This document shows, piece after piece, positions 28,209-39,576 of a stretch of DNA of 64,000 nucleotides (positions are counted from its first letter, which is position 1; every line of letters starts with the position of its first letter). The DNA is from Taxillus chinensis. Taxonomy: Eukaryota; Streptophyta; Magnoliopsida; Santalales; Loranthaceae. Below the pieces are notes generated by a model. The model did not search any database. It saw only the letters and a program-made list of their open reading frames with translations, and was not told where the DNA came from. The translations under genes and the position numbers were made by a program. The stretch is from assembly GCA_023512835.1 (NCBI GenBank), contig CM042087.1:21147260-21211259 (forward strand). Direction: 5' to 3'.

Positions 28209-31179
28209 TGTCATCGCTGGTTTTCGTCCGGGCCCTTTTGGGGTGAGCTCAAACTAGACCAATGGTGAGAAAATTTAGAGTCACCACCAACTGTTTTTGG
28301 GGTACAGTTGGATACCCTCTACTTCGAGTAGTCTTAAGTGTGTGGTCTGCGTTATCAGAGATGGGTTCGGGAGTTGGTTACGTGTAGGGAAGGATTAGCA
28401 CCCCTACAGTGCCCTTTCGGTATCTAATTTAGGAGGAGGAGGTTTTTCTTTTATTTGTACTGTCATAGCTGGGTTAAGTTTCCTCAAAAGTCTATGATTT
28501 TTATTTAGCTAAGTTATTTATTAAAGTTATGGTTAAAATGGATTTATCCTAAATTTCTAAAAAAGGGAATCCTAAAAATTTTGGGTTTTTGTTTTGAAGT
28601 GGAGAATGAGATCCTATGGGTTGGTTTTGGGTTTTTGGTTTTGTTTTGGAGTCCTAGAAAATGATTTTTATTATTTTCCCTTTTTTTGTTTTTTTGTTTT
28701 TGAAAGACATTTGGAATACATTTTATGAAAACGTTTTCAAAACATGTTATTGAAGAGATTTTTAAAAAAATATTTTATTGAAAAAACGTTTTGTTTTGTT
28801 TTGTTTTTTTGTTTTTTGTTTGTTTGTTTTTTTTTTTGAAAACATTTTGAAAATTATTTATTGAAAACGTTTTTTTTTAAAGACATGTTTTTTTTTTGTG
28901 TTTCCTTTTTTTTTTTGAAATTGAAAATGCATATATCAAAATAGATGTGGAGTGTGTGAGTGTGACATCCACAAAAATAAAATCACTCTTTTTTCTTTTC
29001 TTCTTTTTTTTTCTTTTTCTTCATCCTTTCCCTTTGCTCTCTCTCTTTTTTCTTTTGTTGTTTTTTTTACTACACTTTACATGTTACATATACACATAAG
29101 AAGAAATACAGGGAAAATGCAATGGAAAAAGGTTGAAAAGCAATTACATCAAATATAGATAAACTAAAAAAAATGAAAATTAAAAAAATGCTAAAACAAA
29201 TACACCAAATATAGATACAAATCAGCTGAAAAAAGGAGTGAAAAGATAAGGGCTGAACCGACTTTGAATCTTCTGCTTGAGCTCCCACTGATGTTGATGG
29301 TCACCAACTGCTTGGAAACAGCAAGATTTGACAACGAGGTTTGTGAGGGGGGGTTTTTGGTATTTGAAGAGATGAATTTTCTGGGTTTGAGATCCTTGCT
29401 GGCTGGGAATAAGGAGGGTAAGCGTGAGGAGTAGGGGATTGGAACAGGATTGGTATTTGTTATGTCTTTTTGCTTGTTGAACATGCAGAAAAAGAAAGGC
29501 TGAAGTTAGGGCTGTTTTTGTGTTTTTCTTGTTGGAGAAAAAAAAAAGCTGGCGTGAGACAGGAGGCGAAAGAGGATAAAGGGGTGATATTGACTGTAAA
29601 AAAACTAGGCGTTTAATCTGAGGAGATGAGGCTGGGGCGTTTCTCTCCTTTCTTTCTTCTTCACTGATCTCTCTCTTCTTTTTTCCTCAATGATCTCTCC
29701 ACTCTGTGTTTTTTGCTCTGTTGATCTCTCTCACGATGATGGCTCTCTTTTTTTCTCTCTCTTTTTTTTGGTGGCTCTCTCTTTTTCCACTTCTCCTCTC
29801 TTTTTCCTTAACGAATTTTTCCCTCAAAAAAAGAATCCCCCCCTCGCGCAGGGACTGTCGAATACCTCTTAAAGTTCTGCAGAAAAGTTTTTGGCTCCAC
29901 CGGCATTAATTGATGTATTATTTGATGCAGTATTTTTAATTTGCGGGTTTGATGCCTTGTCGGGAGGACGGTGTGTGCGGGAAACGGGCAGCTCGTGATT
30001 GCCTTTTTTCAAGTTTGTATTTTAGCAGCACATGTGACCGACAGGTATTAAAAATGATGTTTTGTCAGATGGCCAGCACATAAAACAGGTCCCGTGAACG
30101 ACCAGCGAGAGAAAAAAGGAAACCCGTGAGAAAAAGCCGGCGCGAGAAACCAGCGAAAAAAAAATCAGCGAAAGGCGAAAGGGTCGGAGGTTTGAAGTGT
30201 CGGCAGGTCGGAGCGTCGGCAGGGTCGGAGCTTCGGTCAATGGTGGAAGGCGTGCGGGTGCTGCGGGTCGAAGGTCGGAGTGTCGGCAGGGTCGAAGCTT
30301 CGGTGGGTCGAATTTCGGTGGGGCAAAAGTCAACGGTCAACGGGTCGAAGTGTCGGCAGGTCGAAGGTCAACGGTCAACGGGCCGAAAACTTACTGGTAT
30401 TGCAAGTCAAGGTTCGAAGGTCGGAGTGTCGGCAGGGTCGGAGCTTCGGGGGTCGAAGGGTCGAAGGTGGAATCAGCAGGTCAACGGGGCTTCGAGGCTT
30501 CGAGGCTTCGGGGCTTCGGGGCTTCGAGGCTTCGAGCTTCGAGGCTTCGGGGCTTCGAGCTTCGGGGCTTCGAGGCTTCGGGGCTTCGAGCTTCGGGGCT
30601 TCGAGGCTTCGGGGCTTCGAGGCTTCGAAGGTCAACGGGTCGCAGTGTCGGCAGGGCAACGGTCAACGGTCAACCCCGAAGTTTTTTTTTTTAACTTTTA
30701 ATTACCTTTTTACCCCCACTAAAAATGCCAAAATGGGTAACCTTCCAGGAATTGTTTGGGGAGATCCGTATTCGCCTACATAGGCATTTTGAAGAGTCTC
30801 GCATGATCACTTTTGCGGGCAGTTTGACCAGGGGCATTGACCGTCTTTTGGCAAGTTTGACTTTTTCCAACGAAAGTTGTTTTGGCCATAACTTCTTCAT
30901 TTTAAGTCCAATTTGAGCTCGGTCAAGTGCGTTGGTCTCGAATTTTCATCCTCCATCACCTGGTGTTGGTCTTGGGGCGCTTCAAGGACTTGTAGCAAAA
31001 GTCATTAATTTTGAACTCCCCCATCCGTGTCAATTGTATCCATCTCGTGCCGATTAGGGTAGACCATTCCTTGGAAGTATGGGATCATTGTGGACCTGTT
31101 CAACAAGGTACATGGCATGGGCAGAAAGGTATATCAAATGGGGTTAGTATGTCAAACCCGGACAAAATAGGGTCCTACA
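28209..31179 (-). mobile_element. 3' LTR of Tat-F
   Basis: 2,971 bp. Minus strand: TGTAGGACCCTATTTTGTCC at 31179 to GCGATGACA at 28209. It contains T-rich homopolymer runs (about 28670-29070, + strand), CT-rich sequence (29630-29800) and a GTCGGCAGGTCGGAG / GGCTTCGAGG array (30180-30650). Long ORFs over the array are repeat artefacts. Confidence 0.95.
30180..30650 (-). repeat. GGCTTCGAGG and GTCGGCAG arrays in Tat-F 3' LTR
   Basis: On the + strand GTCGGAGCGTCGGCAGG-type units (30190-30460) are followed by about 16 copies of an 8-10 bp unit GGCTTCGAGG / GGCTTCGGG (30487-30630). The matching part of the 5' LTR (46720-46835) has fewer units and different order. Confidence 0.8.
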
Positions 31180-31193
31180 TCTGCCCCTCTTTG
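31180..31193 (-). promoter_or_regulatory. Polypurine tract, Tat-F
   Basis: CAAAGAGGGGCAGA on the minus strand, directly before the LTR start TGTAGGACCC. Confidence 0.8.
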
Positions 31194-33388
31194 TGCACTG
31201 TTTGTATACAAACAGCGTACAAAGATAGAAGGGAGTCATTTTGGACGGGTTGGAGCACTTACCTGACTTACCTAGAGGAAGAAGTGAGACGGTTGGGGTT
31301 TGTCCCCGAGAGGGAAAAGGGGCTTCACAGGCCGGTGTGCTTGGATAATACCTTGATGAGGCATCTAAGGCCGCTTGATACCAGAGATTGAAAGCCTACA
31401 ACAATGGAAGGCTTGAACTGAAAAAGAGAAAAGGCCCACAACAATGATGGGCGTGAACTAAAAGTTGAAAGGCCCACAGCAACGATAGGCTCGAATTGAA
31501 AAAGGGAAAAAGGCCCACAACAATGATGGGCTTGAATTGAAAACTGAAAGGCCCACAGCAACGATAGGCTCGAATTAAAAATGGAAAAAGGCCCACAACA
31601 ATGATGGGCTTGAATTGAAAACGGATAGCCCACAGCAACGATAGGCTTGAATTGAAAATGGATAGCCCACAGCAACGATAGGCTTAAATTGAAAATGGAT
31701 AGCCCACAACAACGTAGGCTTGAAGTGAAAACGGGAAAGCCCACAGCAACGATAGGCTTAAAGTGAAAAATGGGATAAGCCCACAGCAACGATAGGCTTA
31801 AAGTGAAAATGGGAAAGCCCAGAGCAACGATAGGCTTAAAGTGAAAAATGAAAGGCCCACTGCAACGATAGGCTTGAATTGAAAAACGGGAAAGCCCACA
31901 GCAACGATAGGCTTAAAGTGAAAAATATAAAAGGCCCACTGCAACGATAGGCTTGAATTGAAAAACGATAGCCCACAGCAACGATAGGCTTGAATTGAAA
32001 ATGGATAGCCCACAACAACGATAGGCTTGAATTGAAAATGGAAAGCCCATAGCAACGATAGGCTTGAGTTGAAAATGGAAAGCCCACAGCAACGATAGGC
32101 TTGAATTGAAAGTGGATAGCCCACAGCAACGATAGGCTTGAATTGAAAATAGACAGCCCACAACAATGATAGGCTTGAATTGGGAAGACTTGTTGGAGAC
32201 ATCAAATGGTATTTGGGGAAATGCTTTAAAGAATTGGTGAGTTTGGGAAGTAACCCAATTTAAGCTCCCTCTACGAGTTCACTCAAGGAGATCGCTCTAC
32301 GAGGTGACCCAAAATGGGAAAAGTTTGTCAATTGCCAAAAGGGATACGCTTAGAGCTTGGGGAAATTGCAAAGGAAGAGGTGTACAGTTGAACGAAGAAA
32401 GGCTAGGATAGCTTCAAGAGAAGTTGGCTGAATATGAGCTCCTAGGATCTCCAGGGGCAGTAAAATTCCTGCAATTACAGAGCATGTTGAATGTATGCCA
32501 ATGATGCATGGACTGCAATGTGCTGTATGCGGGGGTGCATAAACCTCAACTTGTGGTGAAATATGATGCAATGTGATGCCATGCGATGTATGCATTGAAA
32601 TGCCATGTGATGTATCACTGAGGGTTTGGCCGTTTGGCTAACATTCAACTTGTTGGGGAACAATGTTCTTTTTGGGATGGAGAGTCCGCCTGTCTTTCTT
32701 TGGGGAACTCCCTGTTGTGCATGAAGGGTCTGTTAAATTTTGCTTCGCCATATTGAGGAGCTTGATTTGATGGCTTCTCTGGGGATAGTGATATCCCGTG
32801 GAGATATGAGTACTCCGAATTGGGGGCTTTAAGTTGTTTGAGGATTTTGAGCTTGGCCCTACTCATAAGGCAATGCCAGAAGAGTTTACTGGGGATTTAA
32901 GATGTTCTACTTAAATGTGAAATGAAGAAGATGTAACATGATTAAAGAGATAAAAATATTTTTGCTGGTTTAATTCCACAAAACATATTTATATCATAAA
33001 AAGTGTCCTATTGTCATAATCCGATAAACAGAATCGCAAGTCTTTAAAAGCATAATGTACAAATTTGATTCGAGTGTGCTGCAGGTTTGACCAAGTCTTC
33101 CACTGTTTGCAGTTACTATTTTTGGATGATGTTGTCTCTACTGCTTGTAATGGACCCTTTGTTGTGGTCTTGATCCCTTCAGTTTCTGACTGAACTGATT
33201 TCACCCTTCAAGATTTATTGCTGGCTTTGTATTTTACCCTTGGTGCCCTTTCGGGTTTTCACCAAGTCCGCCTTTATTTTCTTTTTTTGTCTTTTGTTGG
33301 AGCTTTGTATTTTACCCTTGGTGCCCTCTCGGGTTTTCACCAAGTCCACTCATTGCAAGAAAGAGAATCTGATTGGGAGGCATGAGAG
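31194..33388 (-). other. 3' untranslated region of Tat-F
   Basis: About 2.2 kb without a credible gene. It holds the 37-bp tandem array (31390-32185), a stretch of ATG-rich degenerate repeats (32490-32620) and a duplicated 45-bp block (about 33223-33270 and 33306-33350, sharing TTGTATTTTACCCTTGGTGC). A long repeat-bearing 3' UTR is usual in Tat/Ogre elements. Confidence 0.75.
31390..32185 (-). repeat. Tandem array, ~37-bp unit, about 20 copies
   Basis: Unit on the + strand starts GCCCACAGCAACGATAGGCT and continues TGAATTGAAAATGGATA. Unit length varies 36-43 bp through an A/G-run spacer. Two variants are visible: CAACAATGATGGG on the outer left and CAGCAACGATAGG elsewhere. Minus-strand 'proteins' over it are artefacts of the repeat. 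Confidence 0.9.
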
Positions 33389-34850
33389 TTAAGCATAAAA
33401 CTTTTTGATGGCATCACTATTCACTGGATTAGGAAGCTCATCTCCGTCCATTTTGGCAAGGATCAATGCGCCTCCTGAGAATGCTTTTTCACGACATATG
33501 GGCCTTCATAATTGGGAGTCCACTTGCCTCGATGGTCATGCTGGATTGGCAAGATCTTCTTGAGGACAAGATCACCCCCTTGAAAGCTTCTGGGCTTCAC
33601 CTTTTTATTGTAATTGTTCATCATTCTCTGTTGATGCAGCTGTCCTCTCAGAACCGCCGCCAGGCGCTTGCCTTCAATTAAATTCAACCGCTCATAACGA
33701 CTTTGGACCCATTCTGCTTCTTCGAGCCGAGTATCCTTAAGTACTCGGAGGGAAGGTATCTCCACTTCGACCGGTAGAATCGCTTCCATGCCATAGACCA
33801 AAGAAAATGGAGTTGCCCCGGTTGATGTACGCACCGAGGTACGATAAGCATGCAAAGCGTAAGGTAGCTTCTCATGCCAATCTTTGTACGTTTCGGTCAT
33901 CTTTCTAATAATGTTCTTGATGTTCTTGTTGGCTGCCTCGATCGCTCCATTCATCTTTGGGCGATAGGGGGTCGAGTTGCGGTGTTGAATTTTGTATGTT
34001 TCGCACAACCTCTCTATCATCCGGTTGTTCAAATTGGCAGCATTGTCCGTTATGATCTGCTCGGGAAGACCATATCGGCATATGATATTGTTCCGTATAA
34101 ATCGAAGTACCACAACCTGTCGACATTAGCGTATGATGCCGCTTCTACCCACTTGGTGAAGTAATCAATGGCTACCAAAATGAAACGATGACCATTAGAC
34201 GCTTTTGGAGATATTGGTCCGATAACGTCAATGCCCCAAAGTGAGAACGGCCACAGGGAGACCATCACGTGTAGTTTAGACGGCGGTACTTGAATCTTGT
34301 CGCCATAAATTTGACACTTGAGGCATTTGCGCACATATTCAATGCAATCTTTTTCCATGGTGACCCAATAGTAGCCCATTCGCATGATTTGTCTTGTTAA
34401 TGCATGTCCGTTTGCATGTGAACCACATTCCCCTTCGTGCACTTCTTTCATGATTTGCGTTGATTCTTCTTTTGCCACACACCGCAATAGCACCATGTCG
34501 TGGTTTCTCTTATACAGAATTAAGCCATCGAAATAATAGTTGGATGCAGACCTTCGGATATTTCTTTTATCAGATTCAGTGGCCTCTGCTGGGTATTCTT
34601 GCTTAAGTAAATATTGTTTGACGTCCTCAAACCAAAGTTTTTCTTCAGTATGTTCTTCAATGGCCATGCAATGTGCAGGAGCATCTTGTATACGGATATC
34701 GAAAGACTGAACTTCCAACTTTGTGTCTAGTCGAAGGAGGGAGGCTAGAGTTGCCAGCGCGTCAGGGAGCTGGTTGCATTCCCTGGGCATATGCTCAAAT
34801 GTGATGTCTTCGAATTGCTCGGCTAACTCGTAACATATTTCCGATATGGG
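33389..34850 (-). pseudogene. pol: Integrase (Tat-F)
   Basis: Minus strand. Zinc domain HEGECGSHANGH to CLKCQIYGD (about 34320-34450), core Asp in WGIDVIGPISP (about 34225) and ITDNAANLN (about 34040), and Glu in MNGAIEAANKN (about 33950). The C-terminus is KWTPNYEGPYVV, then GGALILAKMDGDELPNPVN and stop TAA 33389-33391. Frameshifts near 34850, 34120 and 33475 break it, but residues of the catalytic triad are all present. Integrase would insert the DNA copy. Confidence 0.9.
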
Positions 34851-36846
34851 ATTAATTTGTGGTTTCGAGTCTCCCATTCACCCCTTACTTGAAAAATGAG
34901 GAGTGCCGAATCGCCGAACACTCGCAATTTTTTGATTCCTTTGTGAATGGCTTCTTGAAGTCCCATCACACAAGCCTCATACTCTGCCACATTGTTTGTA
35001 CAAGGGAAGGTTAGCTTTGCCGCCATGGGGAAATGTTCGCCTTTTGGGGATATCAGGATGGCCCCAACACCGTGACCTAAGAGACTAGAGGCTCCATCGA
35101 ACCACATCGTCCATATGTCTGATACTTCGGCCGAAATGATGTTAATGTGCTCATCTGGGAAGCCAATAGTCATGGGCTCAAAGTCTTCCAGCGCTTTATC
35201 TGCCAGATAGTCGGCTATCGCACTTCCTTTTATGGCTTTTTGAGGTACGTAGATGATATCATACTCCGATATGATCAACTGCCATTTGGCGATTCTTCCA
35301 GAAATGGATGGTTTATCCAAGAGATATTTGAGCGGATCATGCCTTGAAATCAGCCAAGTAGTATGATAAAGGGTGTATTGCCTTAATCTTCTCATTATCC
35401 AGACAAGAGCACAACACGTCTTCTCCAAGGGCGTGTAGTTTTCTTCATTGATGGTGAACTTCTTGCTGAGGTAATAAATGGCCTGCTCCTTCTTGCCTGT
35501 AGAATCATGTTGCCCCAAGACACAACCCATCGCTGCCTCCTGAACGGTCAAGTATAAGATCAGAGGTCTATCCGGTACTGGTGGGATCAAAATGGGTGGA
35601 TTGGACAGATATTGCTTGATCTTGTCAAAAGCTTCTTGACACTTGTCATTCCAAATTTCTGGATTGTTCTTTCGTAAAGTCTTGAAAATGGGTTCACATG
35701 TGGCTGTCAGCTGGGAAATAAATCGGGCAATATAATTCAGTCGCCCTAGGAATCCTCCAACCTCCTTGATGGTCTGTGGTGGCGGCATCTCTTGGATAGC
35801 TCGAACTTTATCTGGATCGATTTCCACTCCTTTTTGGCTCACAATGAAACCCAACAGTTTTCCCGACATGGCTCCGAAAGTGCACTTTTTGGGGTTCAAT
35901 TTCAGTTGATATTTCCGTAGCCTGTTAAAGAGCTTGCGGAGTACTTCGATATGATCTTTAGTGCTTCGAGATTTGGCTATCATGTCGTCCACATATACCT
36001 CGACTTCTTTATGCATCATGTCATGGAATAGGGTCACCATGGCTCGCTGATAGGTTGCCCCTGCGTTCCTCAGACCAAAAGGCATCACATTATAGCAGAA
36101 GGTGCCCCAAAGTGTTATGAATGTGGTCCTCTCTTTGTGTCCGGGGGCCAAACGAATTTGATTATAGCCCGAGAAACCATCCATGAATGAGAATAGGGGC
36201 GTGTTTTGCCGTATTATCTACTAAGGTATCAATATGAGGAAGCGGGAAGTTGTCTTTCGGACTGGCCCAATTCAGATCTCTATAGTCGACACACATGCGT
36301 ACTTTGCCTCCTTTCTTTGGTACTGGTACAACATTAGCCACCCATTCTGGATAGTGGGAGACACTTAGGAAACCTGCATCCCATTGCTTTTTGACTTCTT
36401 CTTTAATCTTCAGTATCATCTCTGGCCTCATTCTTCGCAATTTCGCTTGTACTGGCTTGCACTCTGGCTTCACGGGTATGTGATGTTGCACTATATCTGT
36501 GTCTAATCCGGGCATAGCTTGGTATGACCATGCAAAAATGTCGATGTAGCTTCTCAACAGCTCGATTAACTTCCTCCTGATGTCGGTAGCTATCAAAGAC
36601 CCCACCCTCAATTCTTTTGGTTCGGCTGTCGTCCCCAAATTCACTGTTTCTACTGGGTCTTCACTTGGAACGGGTAAACGGTCTTCCCTTTCCAATAGGC
36701 GTATAATCTCCCCTGGTAGCTCAGGTGTCTCTTCTATCTCATTCTCATCAGCTTCAAACACGGGCTGCTCCCAGTTTGGACTTTGGTCAAACCTTTGGCA
36801 TCTCGTTTCGCTTTCGCATACTATGTTTTCATTGACATTGTGATAC
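34823..36846 (-). pseudogene. pol: RT, RNase H and second (archaeal-type) RNase H (Tat-F), exon 2
   Basis: Minus strand, downstream of the predicted splice acceptor at 36847. RT: KVRMCVDYRDLN, PLPHIDTLVD, MDGFSGYNQI (first Asp, near 36178), YVDDMIAKS (Asp pair 35985-35990). First RNase H: LILYLTVQEAAMGCVL, YTPLEKTCCALVW, KGSAIADYLADKA. Then a second RNase H, MWFDGASSLLGHGVGAIL, with NVAEYEACVMGL and FGDSALLI, the archaeal-type domain that defines dual-RNase H Tat elements. One frameshift near 36190 splits RT; another near 34850 lies at the end of the second RNase H. Confidence 0.9.
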
Positions 36847-37027
36847 CTGTTAATAAGAGAATGACAAGTTGGTAACCAAATATGATATGCATATGTGATG
36901 AATGGAATGCACTATGAAAGATTTGAAAAACACATTTTATTGGAAGGTTTAAGGAAAAACAAATGTTCATAGCTTCAAAGTACATTAAAATAGAATACAT
37001 TAAATCCCAGTGACCCGTAAGCATTAC
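36847..37027 (-). other. Predicted 181-bp intron between protease and RT (Tat-F)
   Basis: Minus strand: donor ATAAT|GTAATGC at 37027 and acceptor TTATTAACAG|GTATCAC at 36847. The unspliced frame meets TAA within three codons of the donor. Splicing restores an open frame (..PIM-YHNVNENIVCESET..) into the RT exon. The segment is AT-rich with a pyrimidine-rich run before the acceptor. Ogre elements are known to carry an intron in this position. Confidence 0.75.
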
Positions 37028-38067
37028 ATTATGGGGAGGTCCAGGCTGGTCCAATTGTTCAAAGGCTGGTTGGGATCCTCTCGCACTAGCTGAACCATCT
37101 CGCTTGGTGCATGCTCATTTACGTCTAGTACGGCTACAGTCCCCGTCTTGGGCTCAGGTTGGCTCTTGTGGATAAACCCTCCACTTCGGAATGTAACATT
37201 CAAAGGGGGAAAGCTTCTCCTTTCTTCTTGTACTGGCCTTTTCTGCAATCTTGCCATTCGACTTCCCTCTTCTTGATAGCTTCTCTCTGTCCGTCGGCTT
37301 TTGTAGGGACGTAGCCTAGCCCAAACTTTTCGGTATTTTCTCGGATGGTCGGGGATTTCGAATCCCTTGAGCCGTCAGGCCTAATCCTTGCCCCGTTTTG
37401 TACCCCTGTTTGATCATAGTGGCTGCAACCATTTTTGTTGCCTTCAAGAGACGATGGTCCGGGGGCGGAGGCGACATTTACCATCTCAAAAGCCCGATAG
37501 GAGCATTCTGGCACATCTTCGTTGCTTTCAACATAAGGGACCGATGCCGGTTTGGTGACGAGGAAACTTGTCTCTCCAGGAGATGCGAGATGAGTTGGTC
37601 CCCCATTACAAACTTCATCTTTTGGTGGAGACTGGATGGCACTGCCCCTGCCATGTGGATCCAGGGTCTTCCCAGCAAACAGCTGTAATATGGAGTGATG
37701 TCCATTACCTGGAATTCCACCGTAAAAGTAGTTGGCCCAATCATGAGTGGAACATCCAGAGTTCCCACCACGTCACGCTTTCCTCCATCGAATGCCCGTA
37801 CCTTCATCGTACAGGGACGCATATAGGACGTGTCAATTGGAAGTTCTCGCGGTATATACAAGGGCATAATGTTCAAGGCCGAGCCGTTGTCAATAAGTAC
37901 ACGGGCTATGGTGTGCTCCTTGCATTTGACCGTGATGTGCAGAGCTTTTATGTGCCCCTTTCCTTCTTGGGGAAGCTCGTCATCTCCAAAGCTAATTACG
38001 TTATTCAGGATGAGGTTACTGGTGAGTCCATCCACATTCGCGACTGAGATGGTTGGAGGAACGTAGG
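37028..38067 (-). pseudogene. Protease and pro-RT linker (Tat-F), exon 1
   Basis: Minus strand. Protease with LIDNGSALNIMPL (Tat-type active site, Asn in place of the usual Thr/Ser after Asp) near 37890, and LLGRPWIHMAGAVPSSLHQKMKF near 37660. After it comes a linker with FGLGYVPT, a G-patch-like Gly motif, and SFPPLNVTFRSGGF up to the splice donor. Frameshifts near 37550 and 37270. The 5' end at 38067 adjoins LTR-H; reading continues in frame into gag at 39577 when LTR-H is removed. Confidence 0.85.
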
Positions 38068-39571
38068 TGATAACGTGCGTTTATGCCGTTATCCTATGCC
38101 TTATATAGGGTGTTTTAGAGTATGTTTTGTACCTATTTGCATGTTATTTTTGACATATTTGCTCTAACCCCTAGGAAGACCCTGTTTGGTGTATAGTGGT
38201 ACTTTTTAAGTGTTTTTGGCAGGTTTTGGAGCAACTTTTTCCCACACACTTTGGCTAGATCACTCCATCAACTCACAAGGAAGCTATAGGAAGAAGATGG
38301 AAGCAAAATGAAGGCAAAATCAAGGTGCACGTGAAAAGTCTTCTCATGTGCATTCTCACGTGCAAGGATTTTATTGCATGGATGCCTTCTACAACTCAAG
38401 AGGAAGCTTTGGAGCAAATTTGAGTCAAATTGGAGCTGCACGTGAAAAGGGTCTTCTCACGTGCATTCTCACGTGCAAGCATTTTGGCGCTCCAAATGAT
38501 GTATTTTGTTGTTTTAATCATTTTCCTCTAAAGAACCGGGGTCAAATTTGGTGTAGTTTGAGTTTTATTTCGCCTAGAACGTCAATTAGTGTCACTAACC
38601 AAAACGACGTCATTTTGGCTGCAACCACATTTATAATTAGGGCACACCTTTTGTAACCCTAATTTGGCCCACTAAAACCTATAAATAGGGGTCTTTGGAG
38701 GCATTGTAAATCATCTTGAGTGGGAGAATCTGATCTGAGTTCTGAAAAGAGCTATAGCCATTGCTAAAAGATCGGATTGTCCTTGGCAAGGAGTGAGTTT
38801 GGGCAGCAGACGCCGGAGTCTTTGGAGGCTGGAGTCCTGGTTCATCTTGGGGTCTTCCTTTATTATCCTGGTACTGTAATCATGTTCTTTCTTGAAATTG
38901 TTATTGCTTTTGTCATGATTATGGAGTAGTTTTATTAGTCTAGGGGAGCAATGTAGCCCCCCAATAAATTGTATTCAATTTGGTTATGGTTGTTCAATAA
39001 AATAGAATTCAGTTCTTGTTTAATTCACTTGCTTGAATGGAAATGCCTAGTTTATGCATAATTAGGTAATCTTAGCCCTTGTCTAGGGTGGAACACTAGT
39101 GAATTAGATTTAATATTGTATGATGGACCAAGTCTACAACTATTAGATTGTTTATCTACCTTGATCACTTTTATTCACATGGACCAAATGGGATAAAAGC
39201 CTTAAATCTATCTTAGCATGGACCAAATGTAAGATAGGTAGGAGATAATCAACATGAACTTGAACTAGAACATAAATCAAGAACAAGAGCCATAACCAGA
39301 TTAGTACAATCGATTGAGTGGTAAACATTGTGACCCTAGATGTCTATACCAACCACTTGCCAACATTCTGATTTAATATCTTTTTGTTCAAAATATTTGC
39401 ACAACAAACATCAATTGTCCAGACATAAAATCAACTTGTTAGCTTAGTGCTTGCTGCTTAACAGCATTAGCTACCTCCCTGTGGGTTCGACAACCGGAGT
39501 CTTAATACTCCATTTTATTACTTGACCAGTGCACTTGCTGTAAAACCTATAGACACAATTTATACGGGTCA
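38068..39571 (+). mobile_element. LTR-H: solo LTR with GTAGG target duplication
   Basis: 1,504 bp, TGATAACGTGCG to ACGGGTCA, flanked by GTAGG (38063-38067 and 39572-39576). It interrupts the Tat-F gag-pol frame, which closes exactly without it. It contains several CACGTG boxes (38320-38480), the palindrome-like CCAAAACGACGTCATTTTGG (38599-38618), a TATA box (TATAAATA, 38680-38687) and the TGTGGGTTCGACAACCGGAG tract near its 3' end. A diverged copy starts at 60817. No gene seen. Confidence 0.95.
38599..38687 (+). promoter_or_regulatory. LTR-H core promoter
   Basis: CCAAAACGACGTCATTTTGG about 60 bp before TATAAATA (38680-38687). The layout parallels the palindrome-TATA module of the Tekay LTRs. 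Confidence 0.6.
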
Positions 39572-39576
39572 GTAGG

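Noticed and set aside
28670..29070. Poly-T tracts as a retroposon tail (SINE or processed gene)
   Set aside because: Present in both Tat-F LTRs at the same position, so they belong to the LTR.
30126..30783. Long overlapping + strand frames with RGFEASGLRGFE-like repeats
   Set aside because: They lie over the GGCTTCGAGG array of the Tat-F LTR and exist in all frames because the repeat has no stops. The same occurs at 46324-46984.
31390..32185. CRISPR-like array
   Set aside because: Units are tandem without unique spacers, and the sequence is a plant retrotransposon 3' UTR.
31325..32205. Minus-strand frames encoding FQFKPIVAVG repeats
   Set aside because: Translation of the 37-bp tandem array in three frames. 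No start context, no conservation beyond the DNA repeat.
38068..39571. Intron or gene in Tat-F between gag and protease
   Set aside because: TG...CA ends, exact GTAGG duplication and a + strand TATA promoter show a solo LTR on the opposite strand.
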